Source: Haliclona indistincta (lineage: Eukaryota > Porifera > Demospongiae > Haplosclerida > Chalinidae). From it: a DNA stretch of 64,000 bases. The position numbers and the translations under genes were made by a program. The notes under the pieces were generated by a model, which was not told the origin of the DNA, searched no databases, and was given only the letters and a program-made list of their open reading frames with translations. This document shows, in pieces, positions 35,701-44,100 of this stretch; within the stretch, counting starts at the first letter, position 1, and every line of letters starts with the position of its first letter. The stretch spans positions 9,119,047-9,183,046 of the forward strand of contig OZ024786.1 in assembly GCA_964017065.1 (NCBI GenBank), written 5' to 3'.

Positions 35701-38700
35701 TTTGATAGACAGATAAAGACAGGACTCTATCAGCTGTACCAGTGAATACTACCATGCTTAATATAGTCTAAAAATCAGTTCTAATGCACAAAACAATCAT
35801 ATTTCATCCCGCTGGATTGCAGTATACGAGCTCTTGCTTATCCACATGTACTGTATTATCAATGACAGTTCTCAGTTATTCAATTATTTCTACCAATGAT
35901 ACTTGTGTTTATTCACAATTACTCAATGTACATGTACAGTAACACACTATACACTATTACTATGACTCACAATATTTGTGGCATTAACTTGAGCTGTTGT
36001 TCTCTCAACCAGGTATTGTACAATCGCTGTGTGACCATTCAGAGCAGCTATCATCAGAGCAGTGTTTCCTGACTGCACATGAGAAGAGTGGATCAATAAT
36101 GAACTATTAACAGTCATTATCACATAATCATTTGTAAATGGTTCAGTTAGTATTACAATGTGATGTCATTGTGTGTAGCTATTTTTAGCTGTCTTTATAC
36201 ATGATTGTATGATACTGTGGCTTAACTTTGTCAAACTTTTAATGCAGTAAGTATGTAGAAAATGGGTCACTGCCAAGCAACAGTGATGCCGTGAAATGGC
36301 TTTAAGCCATGAAATCGTAATTCTGCAAATTTAATTGGACAGTTACAGGTATAACAAATGCAGTATTTCACTTTAAGAGCAAAAGGGTTAGTTTCACATT
36401 TTGTTGCTACTTGCCCAATCACTTCTAGCAAGAATATTACTGAGAATCCACTAAATTGTGATTACAGCTGATGAGCTCACTATAGGGTCACCATACGTAC
36501 AGTGTGTAGCTTGACCTGTTCATTTCTCTTAAGCTGTGTCCGCACTGGCGTTCCAATGCGCATTGAAACTGTATTTAATGCAGTTTGGCTCCCTCCGTAC
36601 TGCACGAAAATTTTCGAGCCAGGTTGGATCCTGATTCAATGAGTATTTGTCCCAATGCACTTTCATATGCGGTTTCAAGTAGATCGTAACTGAATTGAGT
36701 CTAGGTGTGGCCTCGGTCACATAGTGTGCTTAGCGAAGTCAGCTAACTAGAGCAATGACTAAGACAGCCCTGGTATGCGCTGGAAGTAAACAAGGCATAG
36801 GACACATCAGGCTTGCACAGGTACGTGACTAGGCTAGTTTCTTTAGCTTACAGCAAACTGTTGCTTACGTCACATGACGTGATCGACACCAGCAACTGGC
36901 TCGATTCTGCTTGATCTTGTTTTAATGTGGACATGCTTGAATCAGTCATCCGAATCAGAGTCAATGCGAATTAAAAGTGCGTACACGGCTTTAGGTAGCT
37001 GTTTGTGATGATAGCTACTTAACCCTTCAAGTGCGGACAGCAATTCCAGCCTCTTTTTTGTGAATTTCGCTAACCTTTGAAACCATTAGACAGACAAACC
37101 AGCGCTGTGATCGCTGTTAATATGCAAAATCAACTTGCACAACGTGCGGGCTTGTTGTCAATGACAATTGCAGTTAACCACGCCCACTTGACGATCTACC
37201 AACTGTCGTGTGCTAGAATCACTCTCACCGGAGCAAAAAACGCCGCTTGTTTGCTCAAGACAGCACGTGTGAGACAAATTTAGTGCACGAATGGCTGCTT
37301 TTTATGTCAAGAAGCCCCTGGAGACCCAGTGGTGCTAGGTAATCCTGCCATAGCACTGCTTGGCGAGGCCGCAGGCCCCGCCAATGGCTCGCCATCACAC
37401 CCCACATAGCTGTATTTGGTCCATAGGTGAAATAAACTATCTTCGAATTTTAACGCCCACTTCCGGTGACGTCAAACTTGCCGGGCGACTATAGTCGCCC
37501 GCCGCTTTTGAAGGGTTAACCCTTCAAGTGCGGACAGCAATTCCAGCCTCTTTTTTGTGAATTTCGCTAACCTTTGAAACCATTAGACAGACAAACCAGC
37601 GCTGTGATCGCTGTTAATATGCAAAATCAACTTGCACAACGTGCGGGCTTGTTGTCAATGACAATTGCAGTTAACCACGCCCACTTGACGATCTACCAAC
37701 TGTCGTGTGCTAGAATCACTCTCACCGGAGCAAAAAACGCCGCTTGTTTGCTCAAGACAGCACGTGTGAGACAAATTTAGTGCACGAATGGCTGCTTTTT
37801 ATGTCAAGAAGCCCCTGGAGACCCAGTGGTGCTAGGTAATCCTGCCATAGCACTGCTTGGCGAGGCCGCAGGCCCCGCCAATGGCTCGCCATCACACCCC
37901 ACATAGCTGTATTTGGTCCATAGGTGAAATAAACTATCTTCGAATTTTAACGCCCACTTCCGGTGACGTCAAACTTGCCGGGCGACTATAGTCGCCCGCC
38001 GCTTTTGAAGGGTTAATGGTGCCAATTATATTTATGGTCACTAGACGCCTGTTAAACCAGTGATTGCTAGAGAAGACACCTTCCCCAGCTAGTGTTCCAT
38101 CATCATTTGAGTCAATTAGATTTGCTATGGTCTATGATTAAACGATGAATCAACGATTTTATAATTTAGAGCACTGTGGAAACCAACTAGATGCCCTCAC
38201 ACAACACAGCACTGGGAACATACATACTGTATAGAAGGAAATGTTCGCTGGAGAAAATTTCACGAATGCGCAAGAAGAGCATATTATCATGAACACTATT
38301 TACGTGAATCAGTGCTATTGGCCTATCTTTGTCAACAAAAACAAGACATTCGTGCAGCATTCGTAGATAAATTATCAATAATTCGCGAGATTGCGGCGAT
38401 TTTATAGCACTAAAGTTTCATGACACTTGTGGGAAACAAATAGTGCGAAAAAAATGGCGTCTTGAACTTGTGGACAACAAAAATAAACCAGCCATAATCA
38501 TGTAAAGGGAACTATTTGCCGCATCTAAAAGCACGACTAAGTTTGGAGCATCAACCAAGCTCGTCGGGAGGGCCAAGCTCAAGCTTAGCAAAGAACGCGT
38601 TACTCGAGACAAACGCCGGGACCGTTCGACAGTGACGAACGACGCCGGTCACGGAATGGCTGGACAAACTACTGCAACCTAGGTTTGTTAAGCTGCAAAG

Positions 38701-39709
38701 GCTACATAACTAAACTGCAGGACCCACACGTATGCCTCAGTGAGGCTTACCGTTGCTGTCAGTTCTTTGGGCGGTCAACCAATGATCACTCGCTTACTCG
38801 ACAAAGTTGGCTTATTCAGGTTAGTAAGCGAACGAAAGTGTGCAGAAAGCCAGTCTTGCTGTTGGATCTTAGAGCTTTCTGAGCTACAAAATGGTTAACC
38901 CATGGGTTCCTTGGCAGTATGGAATACACCCTAGGCGGTTAATTATACCGCCCTCGGGCGGTATAATTAACCAGCCTCGGGTATATCCCATACCGCCTCG
39001 GAACCCATGGGTTAACCTATACTTATTCCTTGGGGTCAAATTACCCTAAAACAGTTGAGTTATCCTCTCCTAAATTAAATGCATACAAATCTTAGTCAGG
39101 GCCTCTACTACATGTGCATGTTAGAACTACAACAATAACTAAATGATGTTTTTATGCACTTGAGCTAACTGCTTGAATATTAATATTCAAAGATTTTCTG
39201 TCAATCAAAAATTATTGTCTAAAACTGTCTGTCTAGTATACATACAGTATACATTACAGTAGATTAGTAATAGTAGCAGATCTAGTACAGTACACTACAC
39301 ACAATGAGAATGGACTAGATGGAAACTCACCCAATCCTTCCAATTAGGATTACCACCTCTCACCACAGCAGAGCGAGCCTCTTCCAGTCTACCATAATGA
39401 CAAGCATCGTTCAGCTTCTTATCCTGTGTGAGTAGAGCACACAGAGTAGCACCACTGACAGGGTGATCATGATCATACCAACACTCACACACCTCTCCAC
39501 ACACTACTGTGGTCCTGCACTATAATGATACACAGTAGTTCTGCTGACTAGTCAGTAATACACAGGCTTTATGATGCTAGTGTGTATGAGCTACCTAACT
39601 AACACTGATTGTAGACTACAGACGACTAGTCATTACTAACACACTCTCTCACCAGAGTATCTCTGCTCTCACTCACCAGCTCGCTCTGCTGTTTCTTGGT
39701 CAGGCTCAT
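17443..39709 (-). CDS. Gene 2: complete ANK-Roc-COR-Death protein (about 1081 aa, 13 exons)
   Basis: Exons in coding order are 39709-39677, 39423-39331, 36072-35971, 34228-34127, 31428-31327, 28801-28700, 27425-27327, 23043-22977, 20202-18133, 18072-18016, 17963-17898, 17844-17782 and 17732-17443. Each is bounded by AG and GT signals, and the phases agree throughout; the total is 3246 nt including the stop. Domain order is a short N-terminus, seven ankyrin-type units, a Roc-like GTPase with COR-like region, a Ser/Thr/Pro linker and a Death domain. By family knowledge this is a cytoplasmic ROCO-type switch with DAPK1-like order but no kinase. The gene is the middle member of a tandem array; its introns are packed with transposons. 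Extra small exons in the long introns cannot be excluded, and expression is not shown by sequence alone. Confidence 0.8.
17782..17844 (-). CDS. Gene 2 linker exon 3 (63 nt)
   Basis: This phase 1-1 exon encodes VSVSASTTAHSSSTSLSSLL then SG and ends at a GTGAGC donor. It is the last linker before the Death exon and is conserved in gene 1 at 44150-44212. Confidence 0.6.
17898..17963 (-). CDS. Gene 2 linker exon 2 (66 nt)
   Basis: This phase 1-1 exon encodes VSLSASGATQSPSSTNSS then PPPTG. It is the same exon type that is present in four tandem copies in gene 1. Confidence 0.65.
18016..18072 (-). CDS. Gene 2 linker exon 1 (57 nt)
   Basis: This phase 1-1 exon encodes a Ser/Thr/Pro-rich strip (STVSVSSATATPQSPPPTG) between the GTPase exon and the Death domain. 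It lies between an AG acceptor at 18073-18074 and a GTGAGA donor. A flexible, possibly phosphorylated linker is inferred from composition only. Confidence 0.65.
18133..20202 (-). CDS. Gene 2 Roc-COR GTPase exon
   Basis: This single 2070-nt exon starts at a CTAG acceptor at 20203-20206, which gives the required phase, and ends at a GTGAGT donor at 18132. Counting from the internal Met at 20191, the P-loop GLPGVGKT is at residues 17-24, the switch II motif DSGGQ at 196-200 and the base-recognition motif THAD at 287-290. An acidic, Pro/Ser-rich insert of about 100 residues lies between G1 and G3. From about residue 361 (IPTRWYVFELEV) a COR-like region follows, then a part like the post-COR segment of invertebrate Death-domain GTPases. 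Family knowledge: Roc-COR proteins bind GTP and dimerise through COR. The gene 1 copy differs at about 20 residues outside the insert. Confidence 0.85.
20567..21148. mobile_element. piggyBac-like TTAA MITE (582 bp)
   Basis: TTAA at 20563-20566 and 21149-21152 flanks ends CCCTTTAATTTACC and GGGCTTAAAGGG. The gene 1 paralogue at 47510-47520 reads GCGCGTTAATTTAAG without the insertion. Internal sequence matches nothing else in the window. Confidence 0.85.
21153..22976. other. Gene 2 intron before the GTPase exon
   Basis: After the TTAA element, 21153-21240 and 22218-22330 align with gene 1 at 47530-47700. The block between (21240-22217), which starts GGTACTGGGT and ends CACCGGTACC, is absent there and is probably another insertion. 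A 22-bp tandem duplication (CTCGCTAGGATTAAGGCTAG) is at 22360-22400. A repeat copy fills 22600-22840. Confidence 0.45.
22600..22840. repeat. Dispersed GCAATAATTCCC repeat, copy 2 (inverted)
   Basis: Reverse orientation of 4981-5230: CACGGTGGGCGGAGACTTAC, GTGCTACAAACCAGT, then CAATACAAGAATTATTACGC and GCAATAATTCCTGTATTGCA. Confidence 0.68.
22977..23043 (-). CDS. Gene 2 last ANK exon
   Basis: This 67-nt exon encodes DGNNPLDLAKRHGFRSVADY followed by LE, a typical C-terminal ankyrin half repeat. It starts in phase 0 and ends in phase 1 at GTGAGT, which fits the phase of the GTPase exon that follows. The gene 1 equivalent at 59668-59743 is 9 nt longer. Confidence 0.78.
23832..24494. mobile_element. 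663-bp TA MITE with CCGCGTTTACAC ends
   Basis: TA, CCGCGTTTACACTGCCACTT and the inverted AAGTGGCAGTGTAAACGCGG, TA. Shorter internal copies of GCGTTTACACT at 23901, 24304 and 24425 suggest nested or partially duplicated ends. Several ORFs overlap it on both strands; none has domain features. Confidence 0.82.
24599..27082. mobile_element. Large foldback element with 51-bp tandem repeats (2484 bp)
   Basis: The ends are AGTACAGGCAAA and TTGCCTGTACT, with a 5-bp direct repeat AATAT outside. Inverted arms of roughly 1 kb (24610-25600 and 26150-27060) are nearly identical and surround a tandem array. A mirrored 70-residue frame appears in both arms and is probably not coding. It lies in a gene 2 intron between the 27327 ANK exon and the last ANK exon. 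Confidence 0.82.
25630..26150. repeat. 51-bp tandem repeat array
   Basis: About ten units of CTGTTGCATTGTTACACTAT and the following 31 bases, with length variants near the right end (CACTCTATTG, CACACTATTG). The unit is a multiple of three, so one frame reads a 17-residue repeat (ALLHYLLIHYCTTSDSV). This is a by-product of repeat length. It forms the loop of the foldback element. Confidence 0.85.
27327..27425 (-). CDS. Gene 2 divergent ANK exon
   Basis: This 99-nt exon encodes a canonical 33-residue ankyrin repeat that starts NSFTACHYAASCSRLEVIKL and ends GANIQLRDK. The acceptor is TTATAG and the donor GTGATT, phase 0. It is unlike the cassette repeats and has no visible copy elsewhere in the window. 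It sits just outside the large foldback element at 24599-27082. Confidence 0.75.
28422..28598. mobile_element. 177-bp TA MITE with GTGCGTTTACAC ends
   Basis: TA, GTGCGTTTACACTAGCAACT and the inverted AGTTGCTAGTGTAAACGCAC, TA. The gene 3 sibling intron near 4412 is empty. The ends resemble those of 23832-24494, so the two may be related. Confidence 0.82.
28700..28801 (-). CDS. Gene 2 ANK cassette exon d
   Basis: This 102-nt phase-0 exon encodes DGCTTLMMAARFGHTAVVQ plus the shared second half. Its introns match those of the gene 3 exon at 4527-4628 more closely than those of the other gene 2 cassettes, so these two are probably positional equivalents. Confidence 0.8.
28802..31326. other. Gene 2 intron between ANK cassettes d and c
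   Basis: It holds the repeat at 29095-29350, the copy of 276-440, and a stretch at 29580-30130 with CGCGAGGCA near both ends that may be another element. Otherwise it matches gene 3 intron sequence (4640-5500 and 2590-2960). Small frames here have no family features. Confidence 0.5.
29095..29350. repeat. Dispersed GCAATAATTCCC repeat, copy 3
   Basis: CGCGCAATACGGGAATTATT pairs with the AATAATTCTCGTATTGCAC stretch and is followed by tandem GTGCTATATTATCCCCAGCA units. Confidence 0.68.
31327..31428 (-). CDS. Gene 2 ANK cassette exon c
   Basis: This 102-nt phase-0 exon encodes FGWTALMKAAQWGHTAIVQ plus the shared second half. Differences between cassettes cluster in the first helix and the tip before TAL, which are surface positions in ankyrin repeats, while YLVERTTAQVNA is constant. 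Confidence 0.8.
31528..31666. mobile_element. 139-bp TA MITE, CAGCGGTTTC family, copy 1
   Basis: It begins CAGCGGTTTCACTACT and ends with its inverted copy AGTAGTGAAACCGCTG, with TA on both sides. The empty site at about 6340 reads GTATTACAGTTC. CAG ends and a TA target fit Tc1/mariner. It sits in the intron copied with ANK exon c. Confidence 0.9.
31667..33699. other. Gene 2 intron between ANK cassettes c and b
   Basis: The part 31667-32130 matches 34480-34655 and 35425-35690 and gene 3 at 6360-6760. The part 32130-33699 is an insertion-like block without clear ends or coding signal; the frames at 33171-33685 on both strands are unassigned. Confidence 0.45.
33700..33840. mobile_element. 141-bp palindromic MITE (GGTTAGACACC ends)
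   Basis: A near-perfect palindrome from GGTTAGACACCTCGGCCAA to its complement, with CTCGGGTTCTATGG near the centre. The homologous intron at 35695 lacks it. Confidence 0.75.
34127..34228 (-). CDS. Gene 2 ANK cassette exon b
   Basis: This 102-nt phase-0 exon encodes GGWTALMEAAQSGHTAIVQ plus the shared second helix and loop. It carries the same splice signals as the other cassettes, and the intron sequence on both sides is nearly the same as that around 31327-31428. Confidence 0.8.
34338..34476. mobile_element. 139-bp TA MITE, CAGCGGTTTC family, copy 2
   Basis: Nearly identical to 31528-31666 and at the same position relative to its ANK exon, so it was copied with the exon cassette rather than inserted twice. 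Confidence 0.9.
34655..34791. mobile_element. 137-bp MITE with ACCATACCACG ends
   Basis: The ends ACCATACCACGCGACTTTCG and CGAAAGTCACGTGGTATGGT are near-perfect inverted repeats around a TTAATGCACACTTAAG region. The sibling intron at about 31830 lacks it. Confidence 0.8.
34844..35419. mobile_element. CAAGGGC MITE, copy 1
   Basis: The ends CAAGGGCATATCGAG and CGACGAGCCCTTG, with shared subterminal GAGGGCATGCAAC, are flanked by a 7-bp direct repeat GTATAAC. Sibling introns (6540, 31865) show the intact AGTATAACTTGGTA site. The inside contains a TTAGTCACGTG stretch and a 108-residue frame without family features. Confidence 0.78.
35971..36072 (-). CDS. Gene 2 ANK cassette exon a
   Basis: This open 102-nt exon codes for SGNTALMIAALNGHTAIVQ followed by the shared YLVERTTAQVNA stretch. 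The acceptor is TGCAG and the donor GTGAGT, both phase 0. The unit is 34 residues, one longer than the canonical 33-residue ankyrin repeat. It has no start codon of its own, so a simple ORF scan misses it. Confidence 0.75.
37023..37515. mobile_element. piggyBac-like TTAA MITE, tandem copy 1 (493 bp)
   Basis: It starts CCCTTCAAGTGCGG and ends with the inverted GCTTTTGAAGGG, with TTAA at both borders. CCC ends plus TTAA targets are the piggyBac hallmark. The paralogous site in copy A near 11800 reads CTACTTAATGGTGCC with one TTAA and no element. The 68-residue frame inside is not protein-like. Confidence 0.88.
37520..38012. mobile_element. piggyBac-like TTAA MITE, tandem copy 2 (493 bp)
   Basis: I see no difference from 37023-37515, and both encode the same 68-residue frame. 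The two copies share a single central TTAA (37516-37519), and a third TTAA closes the pair at 38013-38016. Either a second copy landed in the flanking TTAA or the array duplicated by recombination. Confidence 0.88.
38017..38892. other. Gene 2 first-intron region with unassigned insertion
   Basis: The part 38017-38404 matches 11790-12200. The block 38405-38892 is absent from copy A, lacks clear inverted ends and has no protein similarity I recognise. Confidence 0.4.
38893..39017. mobile_element. 125-bp palindromic MITE (GGTTAACCCATGG ends)
   Basis: A palindrome with GGTTAACCCATGGGTTCC arms and GGCGGTATAATTAACC repeats around CCCTCGGGCGG. It lies in a stretch (38405-39017) that is absent from the paralogue. 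Confidence 0.72.
39331..39423 (-). CDS. Gene 2 exon 2, N-terminal ankyrin-like unit
   Basis: This 93-nt exon encodes 31 residues beginning DKKLNDACHYGRLEEARSAV and ending NPNWKDW, flanked by CAG and GTGAGT. The pattern (L..AC..G....A...V..G.NPN) is a capping ankyrin repeat. It is conserved in gene 3 at 12677-12769. Confidence 0.78.
39677..39709 (-). CDS. Gene 2 exon 1 (start codon)
   Basis: This 33-nt first coding exon reads MSLTKKQQSEL and ends at a GTGAGT donor, phase 0. The ATG is at 39709-39707. The start is chosen because the paralogous exon of gene 3 (13008-12997) keeps the same ATG, the same donor and the same upstream sequence. Gene 3 lacks 21 bases here, so its exon reads only MSEL. 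Confidence 0.72.
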
Positions 39710-41070
39710 GATCGCGGTATGTAATAATGATGTAGTCTGTGTACGAAGCAGTTAGCAACGAGCCGAGCTAGCGGCTACTCGGCATGCTAGGGCTACAGGC
39801 CTAGGACTCGACCAAGATCGAGACCAAGATTCGACTTTTTTTCGCGATCTCGATCATATCATATCTCTAGACCATAAGCCCCACCCCTCAGTACTGCGCA
39901 TGTGCAAGCCGCGAGTAACACTGTACTGTACCAAACTAGCTGACTTACTGCAGTAAAGACGAGTCTAGACACTATAGTGATAACAGTGTGAGTTCAGTAG
40001 AAATAAAGAAATCTGCATGATATCATCTGAGAGATATCAGGGAGATTTGTTGTGTTGGGATCAGCTTGTTAATGTTGCTGGTGGTCCAGCTCATTCATCA
40101 GTTTCATCTGCATTCAGTAGTCAGCAATTTCATTTAGAATTTTTTTACGCTATGTTGTTTTCAAGTGGTAAAGTCATACTTTGATTTATACACAGTGCCT
40201 CTATTATTATTATAAGGATTATAAATTTTGTTATTACTTACTAGTGTGATCATGCATGAGAAAGAAAGTTACACCATACATAACCTGTCCTAGCCCTCCT
40301 CAATACTGGTGTATGTCATTGCTATTTCAGCTGCAGTACTGTACATGAGATGAATCAGAGGAAGGAATAATCGTATGCATGTATGTAACAAGCATAACTA
40401 CAGCTATAGCATGGAAGATCACATAATAACATACATGTATTTTATAGTAAAAAGCTGCACAAAGACCTTGAAATGGTGATACAATAATAATTTGAAGCAG
40501 GTAGATGACAACTTATTAATTTTATTGGGCAGAAATTTAAAAAAATATATATAATAATAATTTAAGTTTAACATTCCCATGATTTGTAGCAGTTTTTCCT
40601 GTCATATATATAGTCTAGCTACTTGTGATATGCATGGTTTTTGAAGCGTCATAGGGCTGCAAAGGAGAAAGAATGTCATGATTACATAACAGCAATGATC
40701 GAATACTACAATAGAGTGTGGTTGGTTTATTTACTGTGATGGAGCACGATACTGAATACAATAATATTACTATAATACTATAGTACTATAGTATGATAGT
40801 ACTATGTAGTACTATGTATAGTACTATAGTATGATTGTAATCACATTAACGTAGTCACGAGCTGTGTGAGTTTAGTATAGTAGATGAGAAGATCATTTAG
40901 TGTGGGACTTTATCAGACAAGTATAGACCACAATAACTCACCATCAGTTAGCTATCGGTCTATCACTGATCATCATCTGATGCTACTGCTGTCTCTACTA
41001 GCTACAGTTACTACCAGAGTCTGGTGGTACTAGAGAGGCATACACTTATACCAGTTTGTGAGAATGCTCA
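39710..41070 (-). promoter_or_regulatory. Conserved 5' flank of gene 2
   Basis: Counterpart of 13009-14330, with the NRF-1-like TGCGCATGTGCA at 39895-39906 and the same motif order. It carries small expansions of TAGTACTATAG repeats around 40760-40830. Apart from these I see no genes here. Confidence 0.4.
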
Positions 41071-41335
41071 AGATGAAAGCTTTCACTCTATGCATAAAAT
41101 TATACATCAATGGTGACCTGCAGGTTCTCATACAAGTGAAGGCTTGAGTCAGCAATGTTTGCTGACTGTTTGTCAGCAATGTTTACAGTGGATTCAGTCG
41201 CAATAGTGATAGGTTCAGACTATGTGGAGGCAATAATGCACATTCGTATGTTATACTTTGAGTTTCAATAAAAGTACACACATAAAAAATTGTGCATGCA
41301 TACACAAAACGCATGCATACACACAAATTACCATT

Positions 41336-41570
41336 TTAGTTGCTGATCTTGTCATGCTCTTCAATCTGCTTCAGTGCAATTCTCAACACACTCCATGAAG
41401 GAATTCCCTTCTGTGATACATTATGTTGTTGCAGCAGCCTTTCTGACAACATTTCTATCTTGCAGCTGTTTATAATGCCTCGCTGCTCAAGATCTATGCT
41501 CTTCAGTGTTGGGTAGAGAAGGCCTAGTTGTACCAAGGTCCTTCCAGTCATTGAGATCATGAGTCACAGC
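41336..41570 (-). pseudogene. Decayed second Death domain, copy B
   Basis: This is the counterpart of 14558-14790 downstream of gene 1. The first part (LNDWKDLGT) and the part from LGLLYPTLKSIDLEQRG onward are in different frames because bases are lost between them; the later frameshift seen in copy A is absent. Independent lesions in the two copies show the module was not kept under selection. Confidence 0.6.
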
Positions 41571-41710
41571 CAACACATCACACAGGTCATTCTCAGCTGT
41601 AATGAGCACATAATAACAGGTACACACTCCTCATCATTATAGCTCACTGAGTGTTCTAAAGAGGTATGCATCATTAACACCAGCAGTAGCTATAGGTAGC
41701 TTTGTATCAA

Positions 41711-41731
41711 CATAGATAGTATCTATCTATG

Positions 41732-41806
<75 letters not shown>

Positions 41807-41846
41807 AGTATCTATCTATAGTATCTATCTATAGTATCTATCTATG
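41711..41846. repeat. (TATC)n microsatellite
   Basis: A long, mostly perfect run of ATCT/TATC with a few ATAGT interruptions at the right. The copy A position near 14940 has no expansion. Confidence 0.9.
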
Positions 41847-41994
41847 GTATACACAATATGCATCACTCCATTTGATAAAAATATCTTCTCTGAAGCAACT
41901 TCTATTCATGTAGCTATCAGTGGCTGATGCTGACACAGAGACTACATGAAATAAACCATGCAGTAATCAATCTGTGTCAAACATAGTACCTCAC

Positions 41995-42056
41995 CAGTTG
42001 GAGGACTGGAGGTGATTGTGGTGTAGCACTGGCTGATGAGGCAGAGACTGTGCTGG
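41995..42056 (-). pseudogene. Extra linker exon, copy B (frameshifted)
   Basis: The same strip as 15097-15153 but with a 5-bp duplication (62 nt instead of 57), which breaks the phase. A trace of a third-type linker exon follows at about 41922-41940. Confidence 0.5.
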
Positions 42057-42447
42057 CTATACATAAATATAATTACAATTATGTACATTCAAAGTGATGC
42101 ACATTCAAAGTGCATGGGCTGATGCCATCAAAGTAAGTTCTACCACCTCTGTAGCATCAGGAAACTGATAGGTCTATTTTCTACTTGGGCTACTTGTTCA
42201 ATTGGTGTCTGATAACGGCCCTTAGTTTGTATGTACATGTAATTATGCTGCGACATTAATAGTTACAGCTGCTCTGATGCCGTATGCACAGTATTTTGCA
42301 TCATGATGCACTGAACCATTTATAAGCTCAGAAAAATACTTTTTACTCATAAAATATTTAATATGTAGCTTAGCACTCTAATGCTTGGTCTTCATTTTCA
42401 GAGCATAATACATTGTCAATCTATACTATCATCATGCAATTTTTTAG

Positions 42448-43201
42448 GAAGCGGTGCAGATGTCTTTCAGTGGCTATGACACTCATCAGTTGGTGTCAGA
42501 ACGCCCATTAATTCTACGAGGAGTCTAAATACTGCAAACATTGGGTCTTCTGGGTATAACTTGTTGTTGTGAATTTGTTTAAATTGTTACTATTCAATGT
42601 ATTTCACAGAGCCTATGGAAAGGACCTCAAGTGCTTACTAAGAGAGACAGCTGTTAGGGAGTACATGTATGGGGAGAATCACAAGGACATGACAAAAGAG
42701 ATCTACCAGCCAGGCGGTTTGAGGAAGATTCAGGTTAGTGCTTGATCTGATTACATTATGCATGTGTGTGAAATAAAAAAGTACATCAATAGTAGACCAC
42801 TATCAGTTGATGACATCAAGATCACGCTATGGAATGAGCCTGAACACAAGTTCACCATTGGTCATCTCATGATGGAGATGGGGTTCTTTGTGTTTCTCTA
42901 TCTGAACAGCGACCATCTAACTAGACGGACCCTCATTTCTCAGAACGCAAGCACTGTTATCGCTTCATCTGGTGATCTTGTCGATGTAGGCTCAACAGTT
43001 CTGTGTAAACCTGACCATCGAGATGATGAGGTATCTTATAGCAATGCTAAAATTATGCACACCATTTTCATTGCTATTTTTAAGAATTTGCCAGCAATTC
43101 TCTTAGCATGTGTGGGGACAGGCAGGCATGAATGTATGTGTTTTATCCAACTATTTGAGGTCCAGACATCTCTCAATGAATATGACTGCGCACAACCATG
43201 A
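42448..43201 (+). pseudogene. Unknown plus-strand gene fragment, copy B
   Basis: Three exon-like blocks lie between genes 1 and 2, pointing toward the Death exon of gene 1. Block 1 follows TTTTTAG and reads EAVQMSFSGYDTHQLVSERP then LILRGV and a stop. Block 2 (42610-42733) follows TTTCACAG, reads AYGKDLKCLLRETAVREYMY and ends IYQPGGLRKIQ before GTTAGT. Block 3 is an open frame at 42758-43201 with FFVFLYLNSDHLTRR and a hydrophobic FKNLPAILLACVG. I do not recognise the family. The stop in block 1 and the lack of a clear acceptor for block 3 suggest a pseudogene. Confidence 0.45.
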
Positions 43202-43810
43202 CACTAACCAAAGCAATAGTTCTGATAAAAAGTCACCATGTATTGTCACCAGCATCCATTTATCACAACTGTAATCAGTCCTGCACATTTCGTAGGCAGC
43301 CTAGCAAAAGAAAGATTGAGCAAGAAGATGTAGAGCTGGATTGCTCTACAGCTAGTGCATTGTCGAAAGCTTAACTCATTTGTTTATTGTATGAAGTGTC
43401 CATCATTGAAACTATAATATCACATTAATTTATTATGCATTCAGTTATACAACAATCTATACAACGAAGCTATCTCTCTTCCTGCTCACAATAGTTAGCC
43501 TCTATGAGAGAGTGGTATGAAGGATGCGGTGATTAAAGATCTTGCTCTCAGCTCAGTGTACAGTGCTTTGTTATGCTGCATGAGAATATGAAGACTAACA
43601 GCTACAAGACTGTGCTGGGAAGACATTGATGCATGATCTTGACTTTTGACTATGTGTGTTGTGATAATGTTGCTTTGTGTGACTGTATCAATCATCACAT
43701 GTAATACGAGTTTATTGGTCAAGAAAAATGATTATTAATTGTTCAAAGTAAACTAAAAAAATGCAAAACTTTATAAGTTAAACTCAACTACCAATCACTC
43801 TCTAGTACAG

Positions 43811-44100
43811 TCACATAAATGTATTCCTAATAGTGTCACTCAGTTCCTCTTCTCCTACATAGTTAGATCGTAGCACAGCAACAAGAGAGGCCCAGTTGGC
43901 TGGGCTCTGTGGAGTAGACTGCTGCTGCCAGCATGTGAACACGTCACTAAAGCACTCAAGGCAGTCTCCTCTACGATGCTTCTCAATACCATCTAGAATA
44001 CTAGAACTGATCCCAAAGGACAGACCCACTTTCCTCCACTTGGCTGGTATCTTGCTGGCTACTGCTTCCAGGAATTGGAACTGTGATGCTGTATCAGTGC
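43811..44100 (-). CDS. Gene 1 Death-domain exon (C-terminus)
   Basis: This 290-nt terminal exon enters in phase 1 from GTGCAG and stops at TGA 43813-43811. It carries the same Death-domain residues as gene 2 (KWRKVGLSFGI, CLECFSDVFTCW, NWASLVAVLRSN) with three substitutions. It should be a working adaptor domain. Confidence 0.85.

Noticed and set aside
37077..37780. Two identical 68-residue ORFs
   Set aside because: They lie inside the tandem non-autonomous TTAA elements and look random in composition.
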